A DNA stretch of 64,000 bases from Paenibacillus aceris (GCF_017874035.1 NZ_JAGGKV010000007.1:264414-328413); one strand, 5' to 3'. Positions 1 to 8,673 are shown, counted from the stretch's first letter. Translations and numbers: made by a program. The notes: generated from the letters alone by a model not told the origin.

Positions 1-813
1 GTGATCGGCATCATGTCTGACCTCATTAAACCCAGTCTAGGGATCATGAATCTCCAGCAAGTGACGCGGAAATTTCAGCTTTCCAGAGTAGCACCCTCCG
101 AGGATTTGGCTTTTTTCATTCGCCATTTCTGGATCGTGCGGTGGGACTTAAGAGGGCAAGAACCTTACGTGCAGCATGTGATCCCGAACCCTTGCGTTAA
201 TCTGGTTGTTGAACCGGGGCGCACGGCTATTTACGGTCCTGGCAAAGAAAAATACGGGCATTACCTGCATGGGCAAGGGTGCGTATTTGGCGTGAAATTT
301 AAGCCCGGCGGCTTTTATCCGTTCGTGAAGCAGCCAGTCTCCGGCATGCAGCTCAGCCCGCTGAGCGTTCAGAACGTGTTTGATGCCGATCCGCTTGCGC
401 TGGAGAGCGATGTACTTGCGCAAGAAGATGAGCAGCAAATGGTAGAACTCGTCGAGCAGGTGATCCGGCCCAAGCTGCCGGAGCCGGATGCGCAGGTAAC
501 TTTTATCAATGAAATCATCGATTATATCAACGAGCAGCCTGACGTCACCAAAGTAGACACCCTTTGCGACTATTTCGGTGTGAACAAAAGAACGCTGCAG
601 CGATTATTCGACCTCTACGTCGGCGTTAGCCCCAAGTGGGTCATCAAGCTGGCGCGCATTCAGAATGCGGCGGAGACGACCGATACGAGTGAGAGGCCGA
701 ACTGGTCCAAGCTGTCGATGGATCTCGGCTATCACGACCAGTCGCATTTTATTAAGGATTTCAAATCCATTATCGGCCAAACGCCGGATGAGTATGCCCG
801 GCAGGCGCTGTAA
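1..813 (+). CDS. AraC family transcriptional regulator
   Basis: The C-terminal third (about residues 175-268) is an AraC-type double helix-turn-helix: a first helix pair around TLCDYFGVNKRTLQRLF and a second around LSMDLGYHDQSHFIKDFK followed by the family's G-x-TP-x-x-Y ending. The N-terminal 150 residues contain a beta-rich sensor-like domain (PNPCVNLVVEP and GVKFKPGGFYPF) as seen in AraC regulators with a DUF6597-like N domain; the ligand is not apparent. The start is uncertain: a GTG sits at the very first base, with in-frame ATGs at 13 and 46, and upstream sequence is outside the window. It is alone on this strand, followed by a hairpin and a convergent operon. Target genes cannot be inferred. 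Confidence 0.85.
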   Translation: MIGIMSDLIKPSLGIMNLQQVTRKFQLSRVAPSEDLAFFIRHFWIVRWDLRGQEPYVQHVIPNPCVNLVVEPGRTAIYGPGKEKYGHYLHGQGCVFGVKFKPGGFYPFVKQPVSGMQLSPLSVQNVFDADPLALESDVLAQEDEQQMVELVEQVIRPKLPEPDAQVTFINEIIDYINEQPDVTKVDTLCDYFGVNKRTLQRLFDLYVGVSPKWVIKLARIQNAAETTDTSERPNWSKLSMDLGYHDQSHFIKDFKSIIGQTPDEYARQAL

Positions 814-818
814 CATCA

Positions 819-854
819 AAGAAGAGCCGGCTCCTGAGGGGGCGGGCTCTTCTT
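819..854. terminator. hairpin between convergent genes
   Basis: The arms AAGAAGAGCC (819-828) and GGCTCTTCTT (845-854) are perfectly complementary around a GC-rich loop. It lies between the AraC regulator and the convergent sigY-type operon and could serve as a terminator for both, although no long T-tract follows on either strand. Confidence 0.6.
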
Positions 855-928
855 GTCTAATTAAGTGAAATGGCGTCAATTGTGGGTGTTATACCGGCTG
901 CAGTCGCCAACTGCAATCTGCTGCAAAT

Positions 929-1153
929 TCATCTTCCCTTATGCGTGAAGCTGCGGTGAATTTTACGAACCGCAAACAAGTACACAATGAACGGCAGCGG
1001 TGCTTGAATAATGCCCCAGATACCCCAGAACCAAGGGTAACGGGCACTGCGTCTGCGCGCGTCAATGAACAGCCATGTGCTCTGTGTGAGCATAACAAGG
1101 GCTATGCCAATCCAAGCCCATAGGGGTAGCGCGTCCCAGTTCTCATGATTCAT
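929..1153 (-). CDS. YxlD/YxlE-like small membrane protein of a SigY operon
   Basis: A 74-residue protein with two hydrophobic helices (about 10-29 and 42-62) separated by FIDARRRSARYPWFWGIWG. This FIDARxR...WFWG pattern is that of PLDc_N-like small membrane proteins such as B. subtilis YxlD/YxlE, which hold down SigY activity. It overlaps the end of the upstream yxlC-like gene by 11 bp and has an AGGTGG-type ribosome binding site inside it, so the two are translationally coupled. The inferred role is to keep the ECF sigma factor inactive at the membrane. I cannot tell which of the two B. subtilis paralogues it corresponds to. Confidence 0.65.
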   Translation of the reverse strand: MNHENWDALPLWAWIGIALVMLTQSTWLFIDARRRSARYPWFWGIWGIIQAPLPFIVYLFAVRKIHRSFTHKGR

Positions 1154-1529
1154 GTGAATCCACCTGCTTTCGAAGGAATAGCCAAGTCAGAGGCGCAATG
1201 ATCGCCAAAGCTTGGAAGGTCATAAAGACAAAGGGCTGTGCAGCCGCGGTCATATAGAGAAGAGAGAGAAGCAGCAGCCCAGCGCACCACAATTTAAACA
1301 GATCACCGAACAACCGCGTACGATGCTTAATCCGCGCAGCGGCGATTTGTTGATCAAACCAAGCTGCACTAGGACGAGTTGCAGGAAATAAGTCTTCTAA
1401 TGCGTCAAGCCCCTGCTGCAGCCTTTGAACGGCAGCGTCGTCGCGGTTTGCATCGTTCTCCTCTTCAGAGTTCTTCATCTGCGGCTTTGTACGATTGGCG
1501 TTCTGTAAGTCGTCCTTCCTACCGTCCAT
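1143..1529 (-). CDS. yxlC: YxlC-like anti-sigma component
   Basis: A 128-residue protein with a charged N-terminal half and two C-terminal membrane helices (about 78-97 and 100-120) separated by a short AAQP turn. The region LQQGLDALEDLFPATRPSAAWFDQQI resembles the cytoplasmic part of YxlC (SigY antisigma component). Its ATG (1529) follows the TAG of the sigma factor gene with no base between them, and the GGAAGGAG ribosome binding site lies within the last sigma codons. Position and topology support an anti-sigma role; sequence similarity is weak, so the name is by context. Confidence 0.65.
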   Translation of the reverse strand: MDGRKDDLQNANRTKPQMKNSEEENDANRDDAAVQRLQQGLDALEDLFPATRPSAAWFDQQIAAARIKHRTRLFGDLFKLWCAGLLLLSLLYMTAAAQPFVFMTFQALAIIAPLTWLFLRKQVDSHES

Positions 1530-2057
1530 CTACACCAGCTCCTTCCGTAATTGTTTCAAGGCATGATGCACTCTTGATTTGGCGGTCCCTTCCGCGATGG
1601 AAAGAATTTGGCCTACTTCTTCATATGTGTAGCCGTAGTAATGCTTGAGAATGACCGGAATCCGGCTCTCCTCCGGCAGTTCAGCCAAGGCGTTCAACAC
1701 ATCAGGCCAAACCTCGTTCTGATTCTCGGCCTGCCATTGCATCTGACGGAGCGCCTGCTGCTGCTCCTGCCACAGCTTATGACGTTTGCGCCGCCTTCCC
1801 TGATCGATCATCAATCGAGTAGCCATCGTGATGAGCCAAGAGGAAAACTTGGATTTTCCGTTGTAGAGGTTAATTTTCTCGATACATCGAATCATCGTAT
1901 CTTGCGTAAGATCCTCCGCCAAGGACGGGTTCAGCGTTATTTTCAACAAATACTTGTATACAAAATCATAGTGCTGCTGCAGCAGCAGAGACAGAGCGGT
2001 GCGATCTCCCTGTGCAGCCCGTTTTAGCCTTTCATGCTCTTCCAAGTCAAGGGTCAC
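1530..2057 (-). CDS. sigY: ECF RNA polymerase sigma factor, SigY type
   Basis: A 175-residue ECF sigma factor. Region 2 is near residues 25-90 (LAEDLTQDTMIRCIEKI, then SSWLITMATRLMIDQGRRRK) and region 4 near 115-175 (ALAELPEESRIPVILKHYYGYTYEEVGQILSIAEGTAKSRVHHALKQLR). The assignment to SigY rests on the yxlC- and yxlD/E-like genes immediately downstream and on a promoter upstream that fits the known SigY -35 element. The GTG at 2057 has AGAGAGG directly abutting it; an in-frame TTG at codon 5 has better spacing, so the start may be four codons later. The operon is shorter than in B. subtilis, where yxlF-yxlG (an ABC transporter) follow. Confidence 0.85.
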   Translation of the reverse strand: MTLDLEEHERLKRAAQGDRTALSLLLQQHYDFVYKYLLKITLNPSLAEDLTQDTMIRCIEKINLYNGKSKFSSWLITMATRLMIDQGRRRKRHKLWQEQQQALRQMQWQAENQNEVWPDVLNALAELPEESRIPVILKHYYGYTYEEVGQILSIAEGTAKSRVHHALKQLRKELV

Positions 2058-2082
2058 CCTCTCTGCCTGAATTCATAGATAG

Positions 2083-2108
2083 TACGAATAACGGAGGCCG
2101 ATCGTTCA
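2083..2108 (-). promoter_or_regulatory. candidate autoregulatory ECF (SigY-type) promoter
   Basis: On the minus strand TGAACG (2108-2103) is followed after exactly 16 bp by CGTA (2086-2083), 26 bp before the sigma factor start. B. subtilis SigY recognises TGAACG with a CGTC -10 at this spacing. The last base differs, so this is a strong but not perfect match. Confidence 0.65.
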
Positions 2109-2144
2109 CTGCACACGAAACTTTATGTAAAATTATTTATTAGC

Positions 2145-2174
2145 TTACCACGCCGCAGACCAGACATGTATAAT
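2145..2174 (+). promoter_or_regulatory. sigma-A promoter of the GNAT gene
   Basis: TTACCA (2145-2150), an 18-bp spacer and a perfect TATAAT (2169-2174). The -10 overlaps the first in-frame ATG, which rules that ATG out as the start and supports the downstream GTG at 2215. Confidence 0.6.
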
Positions 2175-2214
2175 GACAGTAGGCAAGAAATTAAGTCGTA
2201 TGGAGGACAACCTA

Positions 2215-3114
2215 GTGAAACAAGGCATTATTCCACGGGCAGGACTGTCAGCGCAGGAGCTGGAGGAAGTTAGGGAATTGTGGGAGGCTTGCAACAGCCA
2301 TGACCATATTGAGATAAAACTGAACTGGAGCACATTATCCGACCGTCCGCCAGGAGTGACGAATGACTTTTTATTTTACCGGGATGACCGGATTGTCGGT
2401 TTTTTGGCAATATATAGTTTTCTGTCTACGGAAGTGGAAATTAGCGGAATGGTGCATCCAGAGGCGCGGAATCAAGGTATTTTTGGCCAATTGGTGCAGA
2501 CGGCGCTGGAAGCGTGCAGACGTAGAGAGGTGCCGAAGGCGATTTTCATCAATGAACGGGGATCGGCGAGAGGCAAAGCGTTTCTGTTGAAGATTGGCGC
2601 GGGCTATAGTTTCTCCGAATATGTGATGGAGCTGCAAGAGGATGCGGCAGTAGCTCCGCATAATGGCGAACAACTGCTCACGCTTCGTTCCGCCGATGTG
2701 CAGGATACGGAGCTGCTCGTTCAACTTAACATGTCTGGCTTCAACATGGCGGAGGAAGATACGAGAGAATACGTCAGTCAGACGATTGCCGGGGACAAAG
2801 AAAGGACCTGGATCGCAGAGCTCGGGCTAGGTGAGAAGAAAGAGCCGATTGGTAAGATCGGAGCCATGATCGGGGAGGATGCCAGCGGATTCATCTACGG
2901 CTTTTGCGTCCTGCCGGCGTATCGTGGCAAAGGGTATGGGCGTCATATTTTGAGCCAGACTATTACCGAGCTTAAGCAGCGTCATCAGGCGGGCTTGATC
3001 AAGCTTGAGGTTGCGGTCGAGAATGAGAAAGCATTGGGTTTATATGAATCATGCGGCTTTAGAACGAAGAATGCGAATGATTATTACGTGTTGATGCTGG
3101 GGATAAACGAATAA
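2215..3114 (+). CDS. tandem GNAT-family N-acetyltransferase
   Basis: A protein of about 299 residues with two GNAT folds. The N-terminal copy includes GMVHPEARNQGIFGQLVQTALEACRRR (acetyl-CoA pyrophosphate loop around RNQGIFG), and the C-terminal copy includes GFCVLPAYRGKGYGRHILSQTI followed by VAVENEKALGLYESCGFR. The C-terminal copy has the canonical Q/RxxGxG/A loop and looks catalytically competent; the N-terminal loop is less canonical. The GTG start at 2215 has GGAGG at 2202-2206 with 8-bp spacing. Substrate unknown. It is a single-gene unit ending in a hairpin shared with the convergent UMP kinase-like gene. Confidence 0.85.
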   Translation: MKQGIIPRAGLSAQELEEVRELWEACNSHDHIEIKLNWSTLSDRPPGVTNDFLFYRDDRIVGFLAIYSFLSTEVEISGMVHPEARNQGIFGQLVQTALEACRRREVPKAIFINERGSARGKAFLLKIGAGYSFSEYVMELQEDAAVAPHNGEQLLTLRSADVQDTELLVQLNMSGFNMAEEDTREYVSQTIAGDKERTWIAELGLGEKKEPIGKIGAMIGEDASGFIYGFCVLPAYRGKGYGRHILSQTITELKQRHQAGLIKLEVAVENEKALGLYESCGFRTKNANDYYVLMLGINE

Positions 3115-3116
3115 GC

Positions 3117-3163
3117 AAAAAAAGGATAGAGCGACAGTTGTAAACTGATCTCTATCCTTTTTT
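3117..3163. terminator. bidirectional intrinsic terminator
   Basis: AAAAAAGGATAGA pairs with TCTATCCTTTTTT, giving A/T tracts on both sides. It serves the GNAT gene and the convergent UMP kinase-like gene. Confidence 0.9.
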
Positions 3164-3172
3164 AATGTGTCG

Positions 3173-3913
3173 TTAACCTTGCTGATAGATGAGCTCGGAG
3201 GAGGCGCTGATGATCGTGCCTGTATTTTGCCCTGCACAAATTTCTTTCATGGAGCCGGGTTTGTCGAAATTGAACACATGGATGGGAATATGATAATCCC
3301 GCGCTAGAATGAAGGCGGACTGATCCATGACCTTCAGATTATGGTGGATAACGTCGTTGTAGTGGAGAGATTTGTATTGGAGCGCCTCTTTATGATGCTT
3401 AGGATCTTTATCGAAAACACCGTCAACCCCCTGCTTAGCAACGAAGATCGCTTCACAGTTCACTTCAATGGCTCTTTGGACCGATGGATAGTCGGTGGTG
3501 ACGAAGGGTTGACCATTGCCGCCTGCGAAAATAACGATGTACCCTTTTTCCAAATGATGAATGGCTCTAAGCCGGATAAAAGGCTCCGCCACAGAAGCGA
3601 TCGGTATCGCCGTCATGACACGCACTTCCGCGTCAGTCTTCGCTTTCAGCACCCCGCGCAGCATCAAGCTGTTGATGACGGTAGCCAGTGTGCCGATATT
3701 GTCAGCCTCCGCTTTCTCGATCCCCCAGCTCTCGCCCATATTGCCGCGGAATATATTGCCTCCGCCAATGACAAGGCACACTTCAACCCCTAACTGAACG
3801 ACGGTCATAATCTCATTGGCGATATGATCCAGTTGTTGTGGATCGAAGCCGAATTCGCTTTCGCCTGCTACTGCACCTCCGCTTAGCTTAATGAGGACCC
3901 GTTTATACCGCAT
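3173..3913 (-). CDS. UMP kinase (PyrH-family) paralogue
   Basis: A 246-residue amino-acid-kinase-fold protein. The start at 3913 has GGGGAGGAGA six bases upstream. PyrH signatures are KLSGGAVAG near the N-terminus, VIGGGNIFRG, ADNIGTLATVINSL, AEPFIRLRAIHHLEKG, VIFAGGNGQPFVTTD and VAKQGVDGVFDKDP. Family members phosphorylate UMP to UDP with ATP. Unlike housekeeping PyrH, the gene is not beside rpsB-tsf-frr, and several usually invariant positions differ: SGGAVAG for SGEALAG, and KAEADNIG where MDRxTADYMG is usual. It is most likely a second, divergent copy; whether it keeps UMP kinase activity or GTP/UTP regulation is unknown. Confidence 0.8.
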   Translation of the reverse strand: MRYKRVLIKLSGGAVAGESEFGFDPQQLDHIANEIMTVVQLGVEVCLVIGGGNIFRGNMGESWGIEKAEADNIGTLATVINSLMLRGVLKAKTDAEVRVMTAIPIASVAEPFIRLRAIHHLEKGYIVIFAGGNGQPFVTTDYPSVQRAIEVNCEAIFVAKQGVDGVFDKDPKHHKEALQYKSLHYNDVIHHNLKVMDQSAFILARDYHIPIHVFNFDKPGSMKEICAGQNTGTIISASSELIYQQG

Positions 3914-3993
3914 ATCGATCTCTCCTCCCCTGTGAGATAATTTGTATTCCTGCTGCATCAACGCTGCCCGCTAAGGAGGGACAGCTTCGGTGC

Positions 3994-4029
3994 GAAAAAA
4001 AACACTAAAGCAGCGAACGCTTTAGTGTT
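3994..4029 (-). terminator. intrinsic terminator of the MFS gene
   Basis: AACACTAAAGC (4001-4011) pairs with GCTTTAGTGTT (4019-4029). An A-tract to the left gives a T-tract on the minus strand. Confidence 0.85.
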
Positions 4030-4132
4030 TAATAGAAATGAGAAATAAGAAACGGCGCTGTTTCTTCTTGATGACAGGACCCTTCATATTCCTCACACCT
4101 TTCGCTTATGATTAAAAGCTATTGTACACGAA

Positions 4133-5458
4133 CTAAGTGGAAGAATGCAATTTCTGCGGCACCCGCATATGCACAATGAGACCGATCACGACCAGCAGCA
4201 GTAAAGAACCAAGTGCGACGCGGCTGGCGAGATTACCAGTGGAAGCGAGTGCCCAGGTGATCGATCCGTACAGCGCAGGCCCAACAATCGAGGATACTTT
4301 GCCGGAGAAGGCGAATAAGCCGAAAAACTGGCCGCGTTTCTCCTCGGGCGTCAATTGCACGATGAGTGTACGGGACGTTACCCACATGGCGCCCATGGAT
4401 ACGCCGTATAGGCTTCCGGCAGCCCAGAACAGGCTTTGGCTAGTTGCTAAGGCTGCAATCGCAATTGCGATGATCAGAACGAAGGCAACGATCGTCACGG
4501 CTCTCTTAGGTCCTACATTGCGGGTGACATAGCCGAAGAGGAAGGAGCCGACGATGCTCGATACGGTCGAGACCAGGTAGAGCAGAATGAACTGACCGGT
4601 TGTAAAGCCCATCACCGTATTCGCATAAATCGCCATAACGGCAATCGCTGTGGCGATGGCATCGTTAAAGAAGAAATAAGCGATCATGAACAGGAAAGCG
4701 GCACGATACTTGCGTGCTTCCTTGAATGTAGCCCAGATCTCGCGGTAACCGCTGAGAAGTGATTTTTTCTCGCTAATCGGCTTCTGCGATTTTTCCTTGT
4801 AGAGGAACATGATCGGCAGGGAGAAAAGTAAGAACATAAGCGCGCTGGGAATAAACGTATTTTCAAAATGATTGCCGTTAATTAAAGGGAAAACGACGAG
4901 CCCGACTAGTGTGCCGACATAACCAACCGCTACGCCAACTCCGGAAATAATGGGAATTTCACGCTCGCTGCCCAGATCCGAAATCATGGAATCGTAGAAA
5001 ATCAAGCTGGAATTATAAAAGAATTTGGCAATCATGAAGAAGAAAATGACACCCACAATCGATGCGTTGAGTCCTGCCCACTGCTGATCGGTCTGCCAAA
5101 GAGCGGAGGCGCCCATGAGCAGCGTTGCCAGTATGGCAATTAAGGTGAAAGGGACGAGGTAGGCCTTCTTTTTGCCCGTCCGGTCGATCCACACCCCGAA
5201 TAAGGGGGAAAGCAGCACGAGAAAGAAGCTGGACAAAGCGTTGGAATATGTGATGAAAGTGCTGGCAATCTGATTGAGTTCCTCGCTTTTTCCTAAGGTT
5301 TCTTTTAAGTAAAAAGGATAGAAAACCGTCACGATATTGGAGGAAAAAATCGTGTTCGCGAAATCGTACATAGCCCAAGCGAATATAGGCAGTGAGAAGA
5401 ACAGTGTCCATGCACTGCGAGTGTGTAGCGGGTTAGAAGCGGGTTCAAGCTTTGCCAC
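4133..5458 (-). CDS. MFS transporter, UMF1/Atg22-like
   Basis: A protein of about 441 residues with around twelve membrane segments. It opens with FAWAMYDFANTIFSSNIVTVFYPFY, the hallmark of the UMF1 branch of the major facilitator superfamily (relatives of the yeast vacuolar effluxer Atg22), and has the loop motif GVWIDRTGKKK. The GTG at 5458 has AAGGGTG six bases upstream; the longer frame from 5563 overlaps the terminator of the upstream kinase gene and is rejected. Substrate unknown; amino acid export is known for Atg22 only. It is monocistronic between two terminators. Confidence 0.8.
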   Translation of the reverse strand: MAKLEPASNPLHTRSAWTLFFSLPIFAWAMYDFANTIFSSNIVTVFYPFYLKETLGKSEELNQIASTFITYSNALSSFFLVLLSPLFGVWIDRTGKKKAYLVPFTLIAILATLLMGASALWQTDQQWAGLNASIVGVIFFFMIAKFFYNSSLIFYDSMISDLGSEREIPIISGVGVAVGYVGTLVGLVVFPLINGNHFENTFIPSALMFLLFSLPIMFLYKEKSQKPISEKKSLLSGYREIWATFKEARKYRAAFLFMIAYFFFNDAIATAIAVMAIYANTVMGFTTGQFILLYLVSTVSSIVGSFLFGYVTRNVGPKRAVTIVAFVLIIAIAIAALATSQSLFWAAGSLYGVSMGAMWVTSRTLIVQLTPEEKRGQFFGLFAFSGKVSSIVGPALYGSITWALASTGNLASRVALGSLLLLVVIGLIVHMRVPQKLHSST

Positions 5459-5541
5459 TTGGGTCACCCTTTCGAAGTTATGAATTACTTTTTCTCTAGT
5501 ATATTGGCTGAAGGGCAGAGAAATCCCTGTCGGTTTACAAT

Positions 5542-5580
5542 AAAAAAATCTCCCCCTTCCCAAATGGGTGAAGGAGAGAT
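5542..5580 (-). terminator. intrinsic terminator of the hybrid kinase gene
   Basis: On the minus strand ATCTCTCCTTC pairs with GAAGGGGGAGAT across a short loop and is followed by a run of seven T. Confidence 0.85.
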
Positions 5581-5589
5581 GAGGCCGTG

Positions 5590-8478
5590 CTAGGCTTCAG
5601 ATTTCGGCTTCTTAATTTCGACCTCGATCATATCCAAATTTTCTTTCATCTCAAGCACATCGATTCCGTTGCGCTGTAAAGTATTCGAGAGGGAATCCTT
5701 GTCCTGCGCCGGAAAAACATACGCATTGCTCTTCTTGTTATCAAGCAGATTCTTGGCTACTTGGACGAGGCGCTCCATGGTGAAAGGCTTTTTGAGATAT
5801 TTCTGGATTTCTTTCTCATGGAAATCATGCGGCTGATCGAGTGCGGTCGACACAATCACTGGAGTCTGATAGTACATCGGATGCCTGGATAAATCGGAAA
5901 TGAAATCCCATCCGTTCTTAACGCCTTCGAGATGAATATCTACGATGAACAGAATCGGCTCCCCTTTGCAGCGATTCAAAGCGATAATCCCCTCTTCGGC
6001 AGAGCGCAATTGAATGGAAGGGAGATCCAGTTTATTCAGCGCAATTTGGATCAGTTTGGCGAGATCGTCATCATCTTCGAAAATTACAATTTTTCCGTCC
6101 ATCGAAGAAAGCTTATACTGATCGAGTTCAATCCGGAAGGTGGTGCCCTCGCCCATTGTAGATTCGTAGGAGATCTGTCCGTCATGCCCTTCGACGATCT
6201 CTTTCACAATGGCTAAGCCTAAGCCGGTTCCCCCAATTTGGCGGCGGTCGGAGTTATCGACACGGAAGAACTTGGAGAACATTTGATCATGGGCATCCTC
6301 GGGAATACCGAGTCCGTAATCCTGCACGGCTGCAACAATTTTACCGTTAACTGCGGATAAATAAATGTCGATGCGATCTGCACCCGGAGAGTATTTAATC
6401 GCATTGCTGATCAGGTTATGGAACACTTGCCGGATTCGGTCGGCATCCGCCCGCACCCATAGTTCCGCCTCCTGCTGATGGATAACAATGTTGTGGTTTT
6501 GCTTGTCCTGCCATTGATCAACGATATCCTGCACAGTAGGCAGCAAATTGATCGGGGAGAAGTGGTATAACTGTCGACCGGATTCCATCCGCTGTAAGTC
6601 AAGGAAATCGTTAATTAAATTCGAAAGACGATGAGCTTCTTTATAAATCGTTTCCATGTACTTTTTCTGCTTGTCTTGCGGAAGCTCGCGATGCAGCAGA
6701 ATCTCAATAAAGCCGAGCACGCTGGCCAGGGGAGTCCGCAGCTCGTGAGAGACAATGGAAATGAACTCATTTTTCATTTCATCCACACGTTCTTCTTCCG
6801 TCCGGTCACGGAAAACGAAGAGGTACCCCTGCTGCTCCGTATCCTCACTGACGACGGTCGCATAAAGCTCCACGTGCTGGGGCTGATCGTCAAGCACAAA
6901 GCCAAAACGCTGAGTGAGATGCGTATGAGTGCCGTTAATCAGCGCTTCAATGGATGAAGCTGCACCAAAGAAGCCCGGCGTCTCAACCGCGATGGCGTGG
7001 CAGCTAGCCACTAAATTCTCGCCGATACGCGCATTAAGACCAAAATAACGGCTCATCCGTTGATTCGAGAAAAGGATGGTGCCCTCGGAGTCACACATCA
7101 TCATGCCTTCGTGCGCAGATTCCAAAATATTTTGAATCAGGTCGCGCTGACCTTCGATTAACTGTTTTTCAGTAATGAGTTGATCGTTCAATTCCGCTAA
7201 ATGAGCGGCCTGCTTTACTCTCTCGTCATTCATCACCTGAGCGAAGAATGCCAGGCCGAACTGACGTACCAGGCCTTTGGTCAAGCGTTGGTTGTTTTCT
7301 TGGAACACCGAGCTCTGGTAACTGGTAAGAAGCAGAAAGCCGATGACTGCCTGTTTATCGTCGAGCAGCGGAACATAATGATCGACGGCGTGGCTCATCC
7401 CGCCATGTACACCTTTCTCATGTCCGGAAACATCCCGTGTGTGAATCAGGTTCGTTCCTTCCTCGAAAACACGCCTCGCCGGCCCAAAAAGCTCCTTCTG
7501 ATGTACCTGAATGTGCTCCTTCGGATACCCGATCGAATGGATGACTTCATAGGAAGAAGCGCCGCCGCCAGACTCCCGTTTCATAACGACAAGGGCTGCG
7601 TCCTGCAGCAGAGAATTCAGCAGTGCAGGCAGTGTATGCTTCAAGAAATCCTTGAGCTCCACATAGCCCGTAAGCTTCTCTTGGTAGGAAGAAATCAGCT
7701 CAAGATCCCGTTCCCTTTCGGACAGCTTCGCTAAAGTGACCTGCTGTTCTTCCTGCTGCGCAATAATCTCTTCATTCTGTGTTTCTAAACTTTCTGCCAT
7801 GTAGCGATAGTTTTCCTCGCTTTTACGAAGCTCTTCTTCGGCGTGAATAGCCCGGAAGGAGATGAAGAGGGACATCGCACCTGCAATTAAAGCAATAATG
7901 CCTCCAACCATAGTAATGGTACGTGAGGTTTTTCCGGCTTTGAGAGAAGCTTGGTAGGCATCTTCTGTGATCTGTACAATGGTCTTCTCGATACTCGTAT
8001 GAATGACCCGGTAACGATCCATCATCGTTTTGCCTGCTGCAATCCTGGCTTTGGCTTCATCCGATTTACCCGCACGAATCAGTTCCAACTGGCTGTCAAA
8101 AAACCGCTGCAGGTTGGTGATGGCAGGTATGGCTTGCGTATCCATAATGAGCTGCAGGGTTGGATATTTTTTGTCGTAAATACGGATGGTATCGAGATCA
8201 TCCTCCAGCTGTTTTTTGCCTGTCGCATAAGGCTCCAAATATTGCTCATTGCCAGTTAACTCAAAACCGCGGATGCTGGTTTCCTGGTTGATCAGGTCGG
8301 TCAGCAGGCTGTTCGTCGTTTTGGAGATCGGAATGGAATCATTCACGATCGCATCTCCCTCACTTTCCATGTTCCGGGAAGCGATGTAGTTCGATATACT
8401 GACAAATGCAAGTAAAACCACGATTAAAATAACGTATAGCATGGAAATTCGCGATCTCGTGAATGTTTTCATAGCCAC
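5590..8478 (-). CDS. CHASE3-GAF-PAS hybrid sensor histidine kinase with receiver
   Basis: A 962-residue membrane hybrid kinase. A first membrane helix (about 12-33) is followed by an extracellular CHASE3-like helical domain (about 38-175, with ISKTTNSLLTDLINQETSIRGFELTG), a second helix (about 187-208), a coiled coil (210-260), a GAF-like domain (265-415) and a PAS domain (445-560). HisKA has SIVSHELRTPLASVLG with the phospho-His near 578. HATPase has the N box NLISNAIKYSP and the G boxes DYGLGIP and GGTGLGLAI. A C-terminal receiver (about 815-935) has EDDDD and the phospho-acceptor in FIVDIHLEG. GTG is at 8478, with an ATG two codons later. No response regulator with a DNA-binding domain is adjacent, so the output is unknown. 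Confidence 0.9.
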   Translation of the reverse strand: MAMKTFTRSRISMLYVILIVVLLAFVSISNYIASRNMESEGDAIVNDSIPISKTTNSLLTDLINQETSIRGFELTGNEQYLEPYATGKKQLEDDLDTIRIYDKKYPTLQLIMDTQAIPAITNLQRFFDSQLELIRAGKSDEAKARIAAGKTMMDRYRVIHTSIEKTIVQITEDAYQASLKAGKTSRTITMVGGIIALIAGAMSLFISFRAIHAEEELRKSEENYRYMAESLETQNEEIIAQQEEQQVTLAKLSERERDLELISSYQEKLTGYVELKDFLKHTLPALLNSLLQDAALVVMKRESGGGASSYEVIHSIGYPKEHIQVHQKELFGPARRVFEEGTNLIHTRDVSGHEKGVHGGMSHAVDHYVPLLDDKQAVIGFLLLTSYQSSVFQENNQRLTKGLVRQFGLAFFAQVMNDERVKQAAHLAELNDQLITEKQLIEGQRDLIQNILESAHEGMMMCDSEGTILFSNQRMSRYFGLNARIGENLVASCHAIAVETPGFFGAASSIEALINGTHTHLTQRFGFVLDDQPQHVELYATVVSEDTEQQGYLFVFRDRTEEERVDEMKNEFISIVSHELRTPLASVLGFIEILLHRELPQDKQKKYMETIYKEAHRLSNLINDFLDLQRMESGRQLYHFSPINLLPTVQDIVDQWQDKQNHNIVIHQQEAELWVRADADRIRQVFHNLISNAIKYSPGADRIDIYLSAVNGKIVAAVQDYGLGIPEDAHDQMFSKFFRVDNSDRRQIGGTGLGLAIVKEIVEGHDGQISYESTMGEGTTFRIELDQYKLSSMDGKIVIFEDDDDLAKLIQIALNKLDLPSIQLRSAEEGIIALNRCKGEPILFIVDIHLEGVKNGWDFISDLSRHPMYYQTPVIVSTALDQPHDFHEKEIQKYLKKPFTMERLVQVAKNLLDNKKSNAYVFPAQDKDSLSNTLQRNGIDVLEMKENLDMIEVEIKKPKSEA

Positions 8479-8595
8479 TTGGTCACCTGTATTCTACATA
8501 GAATAAATAAATCAATTGGATGCAATTAAAATTCGACAAGGCTCAACAAAATCCCTTTAATAATCGGTCGTGTCATGTTTTCTTCCATCAATACA

Positions 8596-8624
8596 TTGCA
8601 TGAAGCGACAATGTCGTTTACAAT
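8596..8624 (+). promoter_or_regulatory. sigma-A promoter with palindrome in the spacer
   Basis: TTGCAT (8596-8601), a 17-bp spacer and TACAAT (8619-8624) precede the EAL gene. The spacer holds an 11-bp perfect palindrome CGACA-A-TGTCG (8606-8616), placed where a bound repressor would block RNA polymerase. Confidence 0.6.
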
Positions 8625-8673
8625 ACTATTCATTACTAGAACTATGTCATGTTTAAGAACATGGAGGTTTCAC

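Noticed and set aside
8532..8538. A Spo0A box TTCGACA upstream of the hybrid kinase gene
   Set aside because: A 7-bp exact match is expected several times by chance in 64 kb, and no second box or fitting promoter supports it.
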